Origin: Lasiodiplodia sp. COLG20
Lineage: Eukaryota; Ascomycota; Dothideomycetes; Botryosphaeriales; Botryosphaeriaceae
Reading direction: 5' to 3'
Length of the DNA stretch: 64,000 bases
NCBI GenBank assembly: GCA_009801085.1
Contig: VNWV01000011.1
Coordinates: 124,001 to 188,000, forward strand
Position 1 is the stretch's first letter, and each line of letters opens with the position of its first letter. Positions 23,712 to 33,700 of this stretch are shown one piece after another. The notes below the pieces were generated by a model. The model made no database searches. It was not told the DNA's origin and saw only the letters and a program-made list of their open reading frames with translations. Both the position numbers and the translations under genes were made by a program.

Positions 23712-24272
23712 TCATTTCCTCTGCTCAAGCTCGGATCCAACCGCAGCGCTAGTACGGAGTCCATCTTTCTCTGCTTGATTACGTCCTGCGGCAGCAAAGC
23801 CATCGCTGAGGGAATCCCGCCTGAGGTGAGAATTTGGGGCTTCGCACATAGGTCTCCCATCTTGATGTTGTTCACCAGAAGCTTTTCTAACGTTGCTGGA
23901 GCCCGGCACGGGGGCTGAGGGGTGGGAGATGGTTCTGGACGTTGGATGTTCTTTGCCAGTTTGGACAGCGCCGACGTCCGATTGGATATTTGCTTGGGCA
24001 AGGGCGAAGTCCCCCGAGTCGAAGTACTGCCGTGACTGTGGTTCAGGTCTCTTCTCATCAGTCTCGCTTATATCAACCGCCTCAGCGACGTAGTTGTTAC
24101 GTACCTCAAGTTGGTGGCTAAGGAGGTCTCCCTTACGAGGCAGCTTTCCGTAAAGGTGAAGGAGACGCTTCTCCTGTTCCGAGTAGAGCTGAAGTAAAGA
24201 ATGGTAAGCACTAAAACAGAGTGTGGCCTGTGAGGCGTCAGGGCTTACCTTTTCGTTTGGTCCGGCTGCCAT
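23712..24272 (-). CDS. endosulfine/ARPP-19 family PP2A inhibitor (Igo1-like)
   Basis: Three exons on the complement (24272-24249, 24188-24105, 24035-23712) with introns of 60 and 69 nt. Both are multiples of three, so the unspliced frame is also open, but both have good GT-AG ends. Spliced length is 143 residues. Core: LHLYGKLPRKGDLL, then SRQYFDSGDFALAQA. The FDSGD[Y/F] box is the signature of endosulfines. Its Ser (Ser43) is the site that Greatwall/Rim15 kinases phosphorylate to turn the protein into a PP2A-B55 inhibitor. The canonical FDSGDY Tyr is Phe here. Yeast Igo1/2 act in quiescence downstream of TORC1. The C-terminal half is low-complexity. Only splicing brings the FDSGD box close to the YGKLP segment, as the family requires. 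Confidence 0.85.
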   Translation of the reverse strand: MAAGPNEKVSPDASQATLCFSAYHSLLQLYSEQEKRLLHLYGKLPRKGDLLSHQLEVRNNYVAEAVDISETDEKRPEPQSRQYFDSGDFALAQANIQSDVGAVQTGKEHPTSRTISHPSAPVPGSSNVRKASGEQHQDGRPMCEAPNSHLRRDSLSDGFAAAGRNQAEKDGLRTSAAVGSELEQRK

Positions 24273-24790
24273 TGTTAGAAAAGTGCGCGACGGCGAGCGC
24301 GACCCAAGCCACCGAACACTACCCTTTATAGCTTACTTCTGCAACTAAACTTTAGAAATTCCTTGGCGTAGGTAGTTTGTCTTAACTTTTTTGCCACTTT
24401 ACCCCGCACTACTAGTCTACGAATCGACGATGGACCGCATAGTCACGTCGCACCTGGGGTAGATTTACGATAGGCGCTGCTTGTTAGTCAGCTTCACGAC
24501 TGGCCGGCTCAGTTTCCTTTGTATTGCAACCAATTAAGGCTAATTGTTCACCCGGACATGGATGTACGACATATCTGTGAAGGAATGCATCCGAGTCAAA
24601 CCTTCCCAAGACTGCTGCAATACTAATGAGACTACCTCAACACATCTGTGCGCAAACTCCTCATAATATGTTCGGCCACTGCATCCGTATTACTCACGGC
24701 AAGGTTGAACATGTATATGTAGATCCCGTATCGATGTTGATGAGAGTCCATTAAGCCGTATTGAAATGGTGTGAATTTGAGGTAACGGTC
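24273..24790. other. intergenic, nothing recognised
   Basis: The promoter side of the endosulfine gene and the 3' flank of the HET gene. No coding frame or repeat is apparent. Confidence 0.4.
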
Positions 24791-27662
24791 CTACTTAATA
24801 AGGACAGACCTCCACTCAAAATCGTCCCTCTTCAGAGCTTCGCCGCTCATAAGCCCATGCACATACGCCTCTCCGATCATAATGTAAGCGTCAAGATCCC
24901 CGTAATCAGCCTCCATGAGCCCCTTCTTTATTCGCCGTAACACAAACGGCGCCTTCGCCCCCGGGATGATATGGATCTCATCACCGATCCGCGTTGACGA
25001 TGCCGCCAGACAAAGGTAACCCGACGTGGTCGAAAACAACCTACGGCCCTTAGCCAGTATCTGGAAATGAAGCGTCACTTCATCGAACAAGTCCTCCAGG
25101 ATGGCACGTGTCGACGGGTCGGAGGACGGAAATGCTTGGAGCAAATCCTGCAGCAGTGGGTTCATCAGATCCTGCAACTGATTGGCGCCGGCGTCGAGCA
25201 TCTGAGACACCAAAAAGATAGCAACGCCAGCTAATGTGACCAGGTAGGTATTAGGAGCAGGCTGGTGGCGCCACATGACGGATGCATTCACAACGCAGGT
25301 CCGCCAAAACGCCTCTAGCGCTGTCTCTCCAGTCACGTATCGAGGCCCGAGGGATGCTGCAAAGCGCGTCCACCAGAGAATCCTGTCCAGTCCTCTTTCA
25401 GGCGGCTCGTCTGATACGGCCGTGATTGTCTCCACGAGGTACGTTGGTGTTTGAAGAACGTTCGGATGGCGCTGAAGCGGCCAGGTGGCCGATGCAGGAG
25501 CCCCTGCTGCTGCACTATACTTCGCTTCTGGGGTGCTGAGCTCCAATACCTGATCTGCAGAGACGGTGGTATAGTCGGGCACCCAAGAGGGAAGATTGTT
25601 CTTCCTCTCTTGCAGGCGCGCGGGAGTCTTTCCGCAAATGTCGATCGTTTTATCCAGCGTTATGATGCGCTTGGTCGCCTCGATGGAAACTTCCGAGACG
25701 TGCTTGCTGTAGTCGGGGTTAATACCGAAGCTTGTTGAGTGCAGACCTAGAAGAGCTAATATTTTGTCTCTGGGGTCTGCAACTGGAAAATGCCGCGTAG
25801 AATTCAGAAGTAAGCCGAGAGACATCTCGTCACCGGATTGGAGCCGGTTGCGAATCAAATTTGTCGTCATGATCAAGTCGTGCCGAGGCACACCACGTTC
25901 GTCGCGTTCTACGGAGAAGGTTATTAAGGTTGCTGATAGATAAGCTGAGAGCTTGCTTACTGGCTATGGCCGTTTCGGACGTCCAGCATTGGTGTATCCA
26001 ACCCGCACCTCCGATCAGAGCCGCTACATTTGCGATTTTCGACCATGGAATCTCGCGCTGCCCGCATACCACAGTTACAACCTGTGCAAGAGAAACCTCC
26101 TGAACGCCCCAGATGCGTTGAAAAACTGGTCGCCGGAATAGCTCTGCCAGTGCAGTCCATTGAGATGACCCAAAAGGAGGCAAACCCAACTCTAAATCTT
26201 CCATCAAGTCTTTCGGGCTTGGAAGCATATGTTCCGGGACGTTACACTTAGTCGAGAGCTTTTCGCAAAGGGAGATGGCTGCCGCAGAGTGTTCGTCTTC
26301 TTCCCCAGCCCAGACCAAAACCCTTTGAGCCCTGTTGAAGATGGCTGGCGTAGAGAGGACCTGGATTTGGTGCTCTTGAGGGTAGCGTTGGTCTATACTG
26401 ACCTGGTCAACCCAGATGAACCGCGATTTGTCTTTCTGGCGAAGTCGCCGCAGTGCATCTCTAAGCGTCATAGTGACCTTGATGAAGCTGTTCTCGAGGT
26501 AGACCGGATACCTGATGTCTAGTCCGCTGTTGAAGTCTATGAGATTATCTTTGCCCTTTCCGCTTCGGTCGAAATTGCCCTCATCGGGAGAATATGATAG
26601 AGCTTCGTATTGGAATCCCTCATCAATGATGGTAGAGATCAACCGGCACTGAAGCTTCCCTTCTCCATCTCCGGGAAGCAACTCCATAATCCTGGCCGCA
26701 GGCTTGCGTTCTCGGATGAGGCGGTAGAACTCATCATCATCAGTATATTCATGCTCCGTCAATCTATTGCTTAGACTGAGAAGCTCTTCTGTGTCGTGGA
26801 GCACGCCCACTTGGCGCTCTTCGCTTGGACCCGAACCTGCCGACGGGAACTCAACTGTTGGTCGGCCATCCTCCCTGATAGTGTACATGGAAACAAAGTC
26901 TCTGGACTCTGTAGGCTTAGGGCCAAGGATACGGATGCCATTTTCCGTCTTTTCATAGTCGCGGACTTCATAGCCAGACACTCGTGATCGTTCCGGATCC
27001 GAGGGAAACGGCGTGGACTCGACCAGTTGGGGTCCGTATTGGCTCCATTGGACATCCTTCTCAAGAATATTTTTGAATGCAACCAGGGCGTCCTGTTGCC
27101 CGTTACCCGTTTCGCTGCTGACTGCGGCCGTTGCTTGGTCTTGTGGAGCTGCAACTATCGGTCTTCCTACGGCCGGTTCGAGCTTCGTTTTGCTCCAGTC
27201 GACGGTGTTGTCGAGGAAGCCCCACAGTAGGTCTAGCCGCAGCCACCTGTCGAGATATAGCGACGTCGGAACCCGCCCCATCAAAGTCATGGGCGTAGCG
27301 ATGGAAGGATTAAACTCAGTGTCTCCCAGACGAACCACCTGGAAATTCTGACTGAGGGCCTCAACAACCTCATCCGTTTCCTCTTGAGGAAGTCCTGCAC
27401 GGTAGACGAAGTTGGCCTGAGTAATGCATTTGAGAACGGGATGTTCCAGATCGTGGGTGTTTCTGGGGTCGGCGAGACAAGAAGCGCAAAAATCCACGTT
27501 GGGGCATTTCGAGCATTTGTAGCGGATGCCTTTTATGTAGTCTTCACTACTTTCGCAGCCCGGTCCATCGCAGCATACCCCGTAATGTATTGTGTTGCAT
27601 TCGTTATCGTCATCAGGTTGGCCGGGGAGTACAACGATCGGATTTTTGATCGTGCTCGACAT
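24791..27662 (-). CDS. HET-domain protein with N-terminal ZZ-type zinc finger
   Basis: Two exons on the complement (27662-25961 and 25908-24791) with a 52-nt intron; 939 residues from MSSTIKN. An in-frame ATG 32 codons upstream (27758) would give 971. A ZZ-type zinc finger near the N-terminus reads HYGVCCDGPGC, IKGIRYKCSKCPNVDFCASC, with the HDLEHPVLKC His pair after it. The HET domain shows FQYEALSYSPDEGN, SRFIWVDQVSIDQ and FNRAQRVLVWAGEED. The C-terminus is the family-typical KAPFVLRR...IMIGEAYVHGLMSGEAL. HET proteins trigger vegetative incompatibility or related cell-death responses. The partner allele cannot be inferred. It is divergent from a second HET-type gene 444 bp away. Confidence 0.87.
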
Positions 27663-28106
27663 TTTGAGCGTCCTTGATCTTGATGTTGACTTGAACTTGG
27701 GATCGGAGCTCCGCAGTAACGTTGCATAGAAGGGTGGAAGGTGGCGTTTAAGATGCATTATGGGTGTCTTCTTGCTGGCATGAAGTATAGCGCCTTGGTA
27801 TTGCTGCTGCCTGACGGCAGGATTAGATTCCCTACACTAAGATTTTGACCAATCACACTGACTCCACACATTATCTGACTAGATAGTGGCGCGTTTCATG
27901 ATGACGGGCTTGGTTCTCTGTTGGCCTGCACGGGTGGGGGCGATGTACACCGGTGGGGTCCACGTCCAAGTACTACCTTTTTTCTTTTTATCGGAATCCT
28001 GCTGCCTAGCTTACCGTTATTTTTGTTCCCTACGTTCTATCTGACAATAATTATCCCAGGAAGCTGAGACGCAGCAACCACACCAGCCTACTTCCTCAGC
28101 GACAAT
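27663..28106. promoter_or_regulatory. shared promoter region of two divergent HET genes
   Basis: The interval separates the starts of two HET-type genes and must hold both promoters. If the upstream ATG at 27758 is used, only 348 bp remain. No specific operator was identified. Confidence 0.45.
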
Positions 28107-30536
28107 ATGGATCACCTCGATACGCCATCAATCACAAATGGCGATGAAATAAAGATCGCCTACGTCTGCCTTGAGCCGTACGACAATGGGCCGTTCATGG
28201 ACTATCCCCTGCGTCGCGGGTATGACCCAGCTGACGCGAGCGAGTGTGATTTCCATCGCAGCGACCCGGATTATGGAAAGGTGTGGGATGACGTTCCCAT
28301 TGTCCAATCCTTTCTCCAAGGCTGGCTCTTCTTTGGCCTTCTTTGGGAAGTGCATCAAATGGCGGAAGTGCACTTTGACCAAAGCGATTTCATCTCCTGT
28401 GAGGATTTCGTAAATGGTTCATTTCGTCGACTCAACACCGCCGAACTTCCAGAACGACTGTTAATTTGGCAGAAAAAATTCCTGGAACTTTCCTTGGAGG
28501 ACATGGAGCAACGTATTCGGCAGTTTGACGCTTGCTTGCAGATGGCCTACAAGGTCTGCTATCAGCTTGGGCAACGCCGTCAGACTTTCATTGACGAGCA
28601 CTTGCTCCTGTCCTTCATGTCGCTCGGTAATTCTCTGGAAAACGCCATGTCACGCATTTTCTGGGACTGTCGTGGGAAGTATCTGGGTGATGACGAAAGG
28701 AATGAGCTGCCGGCATGGATACCCACCAATCGGGCCTGGGACGCCCCTCAGATTCTATTTCAGAACATGGCGCGTCGAGGATGGTGCCAGCTCGAGCTCA
28801 CTATGCTGCGAGAGAATCTCCAGACCAATGAGATAATCTACGCAAGCCAGATGCCGAGGGTTGGAGACCGACAACGACACCAACTGTGCCGAGAGGATGC
28901 TTGCACGGCAAACAACATCGACCAGGAGACGTACCGAACGAAACACACAGCCGAGTGCTCAGGATGCAAGGAAGTTGTCCTGGACTACGACACCATCTGC
29001 TCCACAATCAAGGCGGGCCGCACTCCCCTCATCGTCTCTGTTCAGACAGACGAAGGAATGAAGTTCGCAATAACATCCGACAAGGCCCTTCTGAACGCCC
29101 AGAATCCTCGAACGGGAAAGCTACCATACGTATGCATCAGCCACGTCTGGTCCCACGGCCTGGGCAACGTCCACCGCAACTCCCTGCCACAATGCCAACT
29201 CGAAATGCTGCACAAAGTCACCGCCCCCGTCCTTTCCGACGGCGGACAGCCCTTCAGCGTCTTCTGGATCGACACCATCTGCGTGCCCGTCGACCCCAAA
29301 GACAGCTCACTCCGGCACCTCACGATCGCGACCATGGCGTCCATCTACCAGAACGCGCTGTGCGTCGTCGTCCTCGACGAGTCGCTCATGCGCACCGCCA
29401 TCCACGCGAAACACCCGTCCAAAGCGCCGCCCACCTTCAAGCTCGAGGACCTCATCGACCAGCGCGAGCTGACGATCCGCGTGATTTTTTCGGACTGGTG
29501 GCGGCGGCTGTGGACGCTGCAGGAGGGCGTGCTGTGCGCGAGCTTCTTCGTCGTCTTCGCCGAGGGCCCCGTGCAGTTCCAGCGCGCCGTCGTGGCGCGC
29601 GCGGGCGATCACGCGCGCAACCTCGCGCACGCATCCAGCCCCGTCGTCGAGAACATGCTGCTGAATCTGGTTGCCAGGGCGCATGCGCCGGGCAGCTTGG
29701 AGTTCCGCCAGCAGGTCCTGACGCTGCTGTGTCACCGGTCGACCAGCAGAGCGGCGGACGAGCCTGTTTGTCTGGCGACCTTGCTCGGCGTCGATGCGGG
29801 CGAGATACTTAAGATTCCGGGGACGCAGCGTTCGCGCAGGATGAAGCGGCTGTGGGAATTGCTTGGGAAGGTTCCTGCGCCGATTGCGTTCCTCCCTGGG
29901 CCGAAGCTCGAGGAGGATGGCTTTCGATGGGCGCCTGATACGCTGATTTCCAACCAAGGACCTGGAATGTTGTTTTCGATGGTATCTGTGTGGGATGAGG
30001 GTGAAGGAATCGTCACGCCGGAAGGGCTGCATCTGAGAGCCACTGGCTACCGGCTGGCGTCTCTGGGTGCGAGCCTGAAGAGTAACTTCTATATACTCCC
30101 GGGCGACCCTGGAGAGCTCTACAATGATGACGAAGTCCCGCGCATCTTCGACGGCACCGCCGCGCCTGAGCGAGCCGTGACTGCAGTCGTCAAAGGGCTA
30201 AGGGGGGAGACCAAGGCTTTCGATGCTGTGTCCGAGGAGGACCTGGTGGATCCGGTCCTCATCATGGCGAATAACCGCAGACTCGATGTTCACCAGACTC
30301 ATGCTATACTTGCGAGCAACCCGGTGTTGAAGGATGGTAGATGGCACACCAGATTCCTGCTCTCTGTTCATTGTTACACTAACTCTATCACCATGTTCTC
30401 TCAAAGAGATCGTGGCAATGGGACAATTCGGGCGAGACTAAGGGAAGAGAGGCAGGCTGTTGAACAAGGCAGACGAACAGGAATGGTTGCCTGGAAAAGA
30501 GACTCTGAGCCAATAAGGGAATGGTGTATTGCTTAG
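28107..30536 (+). CDS. HET-like protein (809 residues, single exon)
   Basis: Intact single-exon frame. The central HET-type motifs are KLPYVCISHVWSHGLGN, FWIDTICVPVDPKD and MASIYQNALCVVVLDESL, followed by WWRRLWTLQEG. Upstream is a Cys/His-rich segment, HQLCREDAC...HTAECSGC, that could bind zinc. The N-terminal ~250 residues have no motif I recognise. It belongs to the branch of HET-like proteins in which the N-terminal domain is long and the HET segment starts near residue 330. GC content rises noticeably in the 3' half (29200-29700). It is divergent from the ZZ-HET gene, so the two may be co-regulated. Confidence 0.8.
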   Translation: MDHLDTPSITNGDEIKIAYVCLEPYDNGPFMDYPLRRGYDPADASECDFHRSDPDYGKVWDDVPIVQSFLQGWLFFGLLWEVHQMAEVHFDQSDFISCEDFVNGSFRRLNTAELPERLLIWQKKFLELSLEDMEQRIRQFDACLQMAYKVCYQLGQRRQTFIDEHLLLSFMSLGNSLENAMSRIFWDCRGKYLGDDERNELPAWIPTNRAWDAPQILFQNMARRGWCQLELTMLRENLQTNEIIYASQMPRVGDRQRHQLCREDACTANNIDQETYRTKHTAECSGCKEVVLDYDTICSTIKAGRTPLIVSVQTDEGMKFAITSDKALLNAQNPRTGKLPYVCISHVWSHGLGNVHRNSLPQCQLEMLHKVTAPVLSDGGQPFSVFWIDTICVPVDPKDSSLRHLTIATMASIYQNALCVVVLDESLMRTAIHAKHPSKAPPTFKLEDLIDQRELTIRVIFSDWWRRLWTLQEGVLCASFFVVFAEGPVQFQRAVVARAGDHARNLAHASSPVVENMLLNLVARAHAPGSLEFRQQVLTLLCHRSTSRAADEPVCLATLLGVDAGEILKIPGTQRSRRMKRLWELLGKVPAPIAFLPGPKLEEDGFRWAPDTLISNQGPGMLFSMVSVWDEGEGIVTPEGLHLRATGYRLASLGASLKSNFYILPGDPGELYNDDEVPRIFDGTAAPERAVTAVVKGLRGETKAFDAVSEEDLVDPVLIMANNRRLDVHQTHAILASNPVLKDGRWHTRFLLSVHCYTNSITMFSQRDRGNGTIRARLREERQAVEQGRRTGMVAWKRDSEPIREWCIA

Positions 30537-30797
30537 GGTTAGGATGTATGCTAGATCCGAATAGGATTTCCTCTCATAACTCATAAAACCATGCTTGCAT
30601 TTTGTTACCCAAAGTAAAGAGTGGCATTGGCAACGTGGATATAAAGTAACAGCCAGAGTGATCCAATACAAGCACGAGTAAATGAGTGGTCAGCCAGCAA
30701 CACGGCTTATGTTTCATCCGTGCCATTACCTCCCCTGTAAAGCAAAGAGACCTCTCTTCCCGTATTCCAACCGCCACAACCCTCACACATCGCTCCT

Positions 30798-33700
30798 CTA
30801 CCAAACAGCTGGATCTCCCGACTGGTGACCTGCAGTGATCTCCGGGAAATTCATGGCCTCTCTGAACTGCGGAATGGTCGAGTCCGGCCGCACGACGGAG
30901 ATGGTAGCACTGACCGAGATGCGCAAGCCCACCACCTGCGCCGGCTCCGCTTGTTTCCGGTTGGCCTACACAAAAAATTAGCTTTTTTTCCATGTTCTTT
31001 CCCAAGACCAAAACAAAAGTAGAAGGACAACACAGGGGCCAGAGAAGAAAACTCACATCCGCAACCCTCCAAACCATCATCTTCTGCAAAAACGGCACCA
31101 CATCATTCGGACTCAAACTCTGCAAATTACCCTGCTGCTGCTGCTGCTGCTGCTGGTATTGCACTTCACCACCCCCCCACCCCGACTGCTGCTCGATGTA
31201 ATCCAGCAAGATGGGCGTGATGGCCGACGTGCCCGTCACCTTGAGCCCCTCGGCCGACTGCAGCGCGCAGTTGTCGCACGCCTCGCGCGGCGCCGAGAAG
31301 ACGTGCGTCAGCCCCGCCAGCAGCGGCGACGACTGCCACTCGGACGCGTTGCGGGGCACGTCGCGCGCGGCGCCGACGAAGAAGTAGATGGTGAAGGCGC
31401 CGTTGAGGGCGTCTCTGGTTGTGGGTGTTAGCGTGTGGGGTAGGGTGGGGTGGGGGAAGGGGGGAGAGGGGATGGGGGACGAGAAGGGAGAAAGGGGGGA
31501 GAAGGGCAGAAAGAAAGAAAGCGTACTTGTTCACTTCGGAATCAATATACCACTGCAGCACCAGACGGCTGCCCGGCGGCTCGTTGCACAGGATCTCGTC
31601 TCCGCGGCGGAACGACGGCACGTGTTCCGGGCCGTGCTGTTGCGGCTGGAAGCCGGTGTTCTGAGGCGCATTGCCATCGTAGTGGCCGAAGCCGCCGCCC
31701 ATGCCGCCGTGGTGGTGGTGGTGGCCGCCGTCCTGGAAGCCGCGGTTCTGGCTTTCGCCATAGCCGCCTTGGAAGCCCATGTTCTGGCTTTCCCCATGGC
31801 CGCCCTGGAAACCCATGTTCTGACTCTCGGAGCCGCCGCTGGGCTGGAAGCCTTGGTTCTGGCTGCCGTGGCTGCCGTACCCGCCGCCACTGTAGCTACC
31901 AGGCGTCGGTTGGTTGTTGGTCCCGTATCCTCCTCCTCCATGACCGCTGCCGGGTTGCGGCTGGCCGCCGCCTCCTCCGTATCCACCATGGCTGCCGGGT
32001 TGAGGCTGGCCGCCGCCATGTCCGCCATGTCCGCCGTGTCCACCGTGTTCGCCATGGCCGCCGTGGCCGCTGTAGCCACCACCGCCGTGTCTGGGATGGT
32101 CACTGCCGCCTGTTCCGCAGCCCTCAGTCCGGTGGGTGTTGCTGCCGCACTTGCCGCAATGCGTGCTGCCGCCGCCACCACCTCCACCACTATAGCTACC
32201 TCCCCTGCTTTCATGGCCGCCACCGTGATGGTGGCCGCCACCCTCGTGGCCTCCATGGTGATGTCCGCCGCCGCCGCCGCCGCCTCCACCGCTGCTGCCA
32301 CAGCGGTGGTTGCAATGGGCGTTGCTACCGCAGCTGCTACAACGCGAGCCAGTGCCACAGTCATTGCAGTGAGAACCGTGTTGATGACCGCCGTGCTGAT
32401 GTTTATGCTCACTGCTGCCACAGCGGTGGCTACAGTGAGCATTGCTACCGCAGCTGTCACAATGGGCGCTGGTGCCGCAACTAGTGCATCGAGGGCTGCT
32501 GTGCTGGCAGCCGGTGGAATGGTGGTCATTGCTGCCGCAGTTGGTGCAGCGTGCCTTGCTGCTGTGGCAGCTGTCGGCGCCGTGCGTATTGCTTCCGCAT
32601 TTGCCGCAGGCGTGCGAGGAGGTCGTCTTGCCACAGCCGCCGGTCCGATGGTCTTTGCTGCCGCAGTCGGTGCAGTGCGCGCTGTGTTGGTGGCACTTCT
32701 CAGTGCGGTGGTCGTTGCTGCCGCAGGTGTTGCAGCGCGTGGTGCTGCTGCATTCCTTGCAGTAGACGTTGGTGCCGCAGTTGGGACAGTTGACTTTGTT
32801 ACCGCAGCTGGAACAGTGCACGGTAGTGCCGGGCTTGAAGTCGCCTGGTTTGGTTCCACCACCACCACCACTATAGTCGCCGGGCTTGGGTACACTAGTG
32901 CCGCCATAGTCCCCAGGTTTGGGGACGTTGGTGCCGTAGTCCCCTGGCCTGGGCATGCCACCGCCGTAGTCTCCGGGCTTAGGGACGCCACCGCCGCCAC
33001 CGTAACTGCTGGGCTGAGGCTGACTGCCACCATAGCTGCTGGGCTGGGGTTGGCCACCACCGTAGCTGCTTGGTTGAGGCTGGGATCCGCCGTAGTCACC
33101 TGGCTTGGTTCCACCACCATAGTCGCCAGGCCTGGGTCCACCACCACCACCGCTGTAGGTTCCAGGTCCAGGCCCACCTCCTCCTCCGCCGCCATAATCT
33201 CCAGGTCTTGAAGGTCCGTAGTCGCCAGGCCGGGGGGGTACATGGCCACCGTAGTCGCCAGGAGGCTTGACGGGCCCGCTGTAGTCGCCGCCACCACCAG
33301 GCTTTGGCATGCTACTACCGCAGCTGGAACAATGGTGCGCCCCTCCGCCGGTCTGAGGCTGTCCTCCGCCGCTATAGCCGCCAGTCTGGCCGCCATAACC
33401 ACCGGAGCTGTAGCCACCACTACCACCGCCGCCGCCGCCTCCTCCTCCTCCGCCACCGCAACTGGAACAGCGCGGTGCGCCACCTCCACCGTAGCTACTA
33501 GTCTTGGTCTCGCGGCCTCCGCTGGTATACTCGGTCTTGGGCGTATTGGTCCCGTAGGTGCTGCTGCTCTCGTAGGTGGTGCTGCTGCTGTACGTGCTGC
33601 TCTCATACGTACTACTCCCACCATACAAGCTCCCGCCATACGCGCTATCACTCTTCTTGTGCGTCGTCGTCACGACCGGCTGCTGCTCGACCATGCGGAC

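Noticed and set aside
31388..33211. Long plus-strand open frame (over 600 codons, Ala/Val/Thr-rich) opposite tyrosinase 2
   Set aside because: It is the antisense of the Gly-rich repeats. The absence of stops follows from the repeated codons, and no family motif is present.
31531..33651. Long complement-strand frame (over 700 codons, Ala/Thr-rich) overlapping tyrosinase 2
   Set aside because: A shifted frame of the same repeats. Tyrosinase motifs on both sides fix the correct frame.
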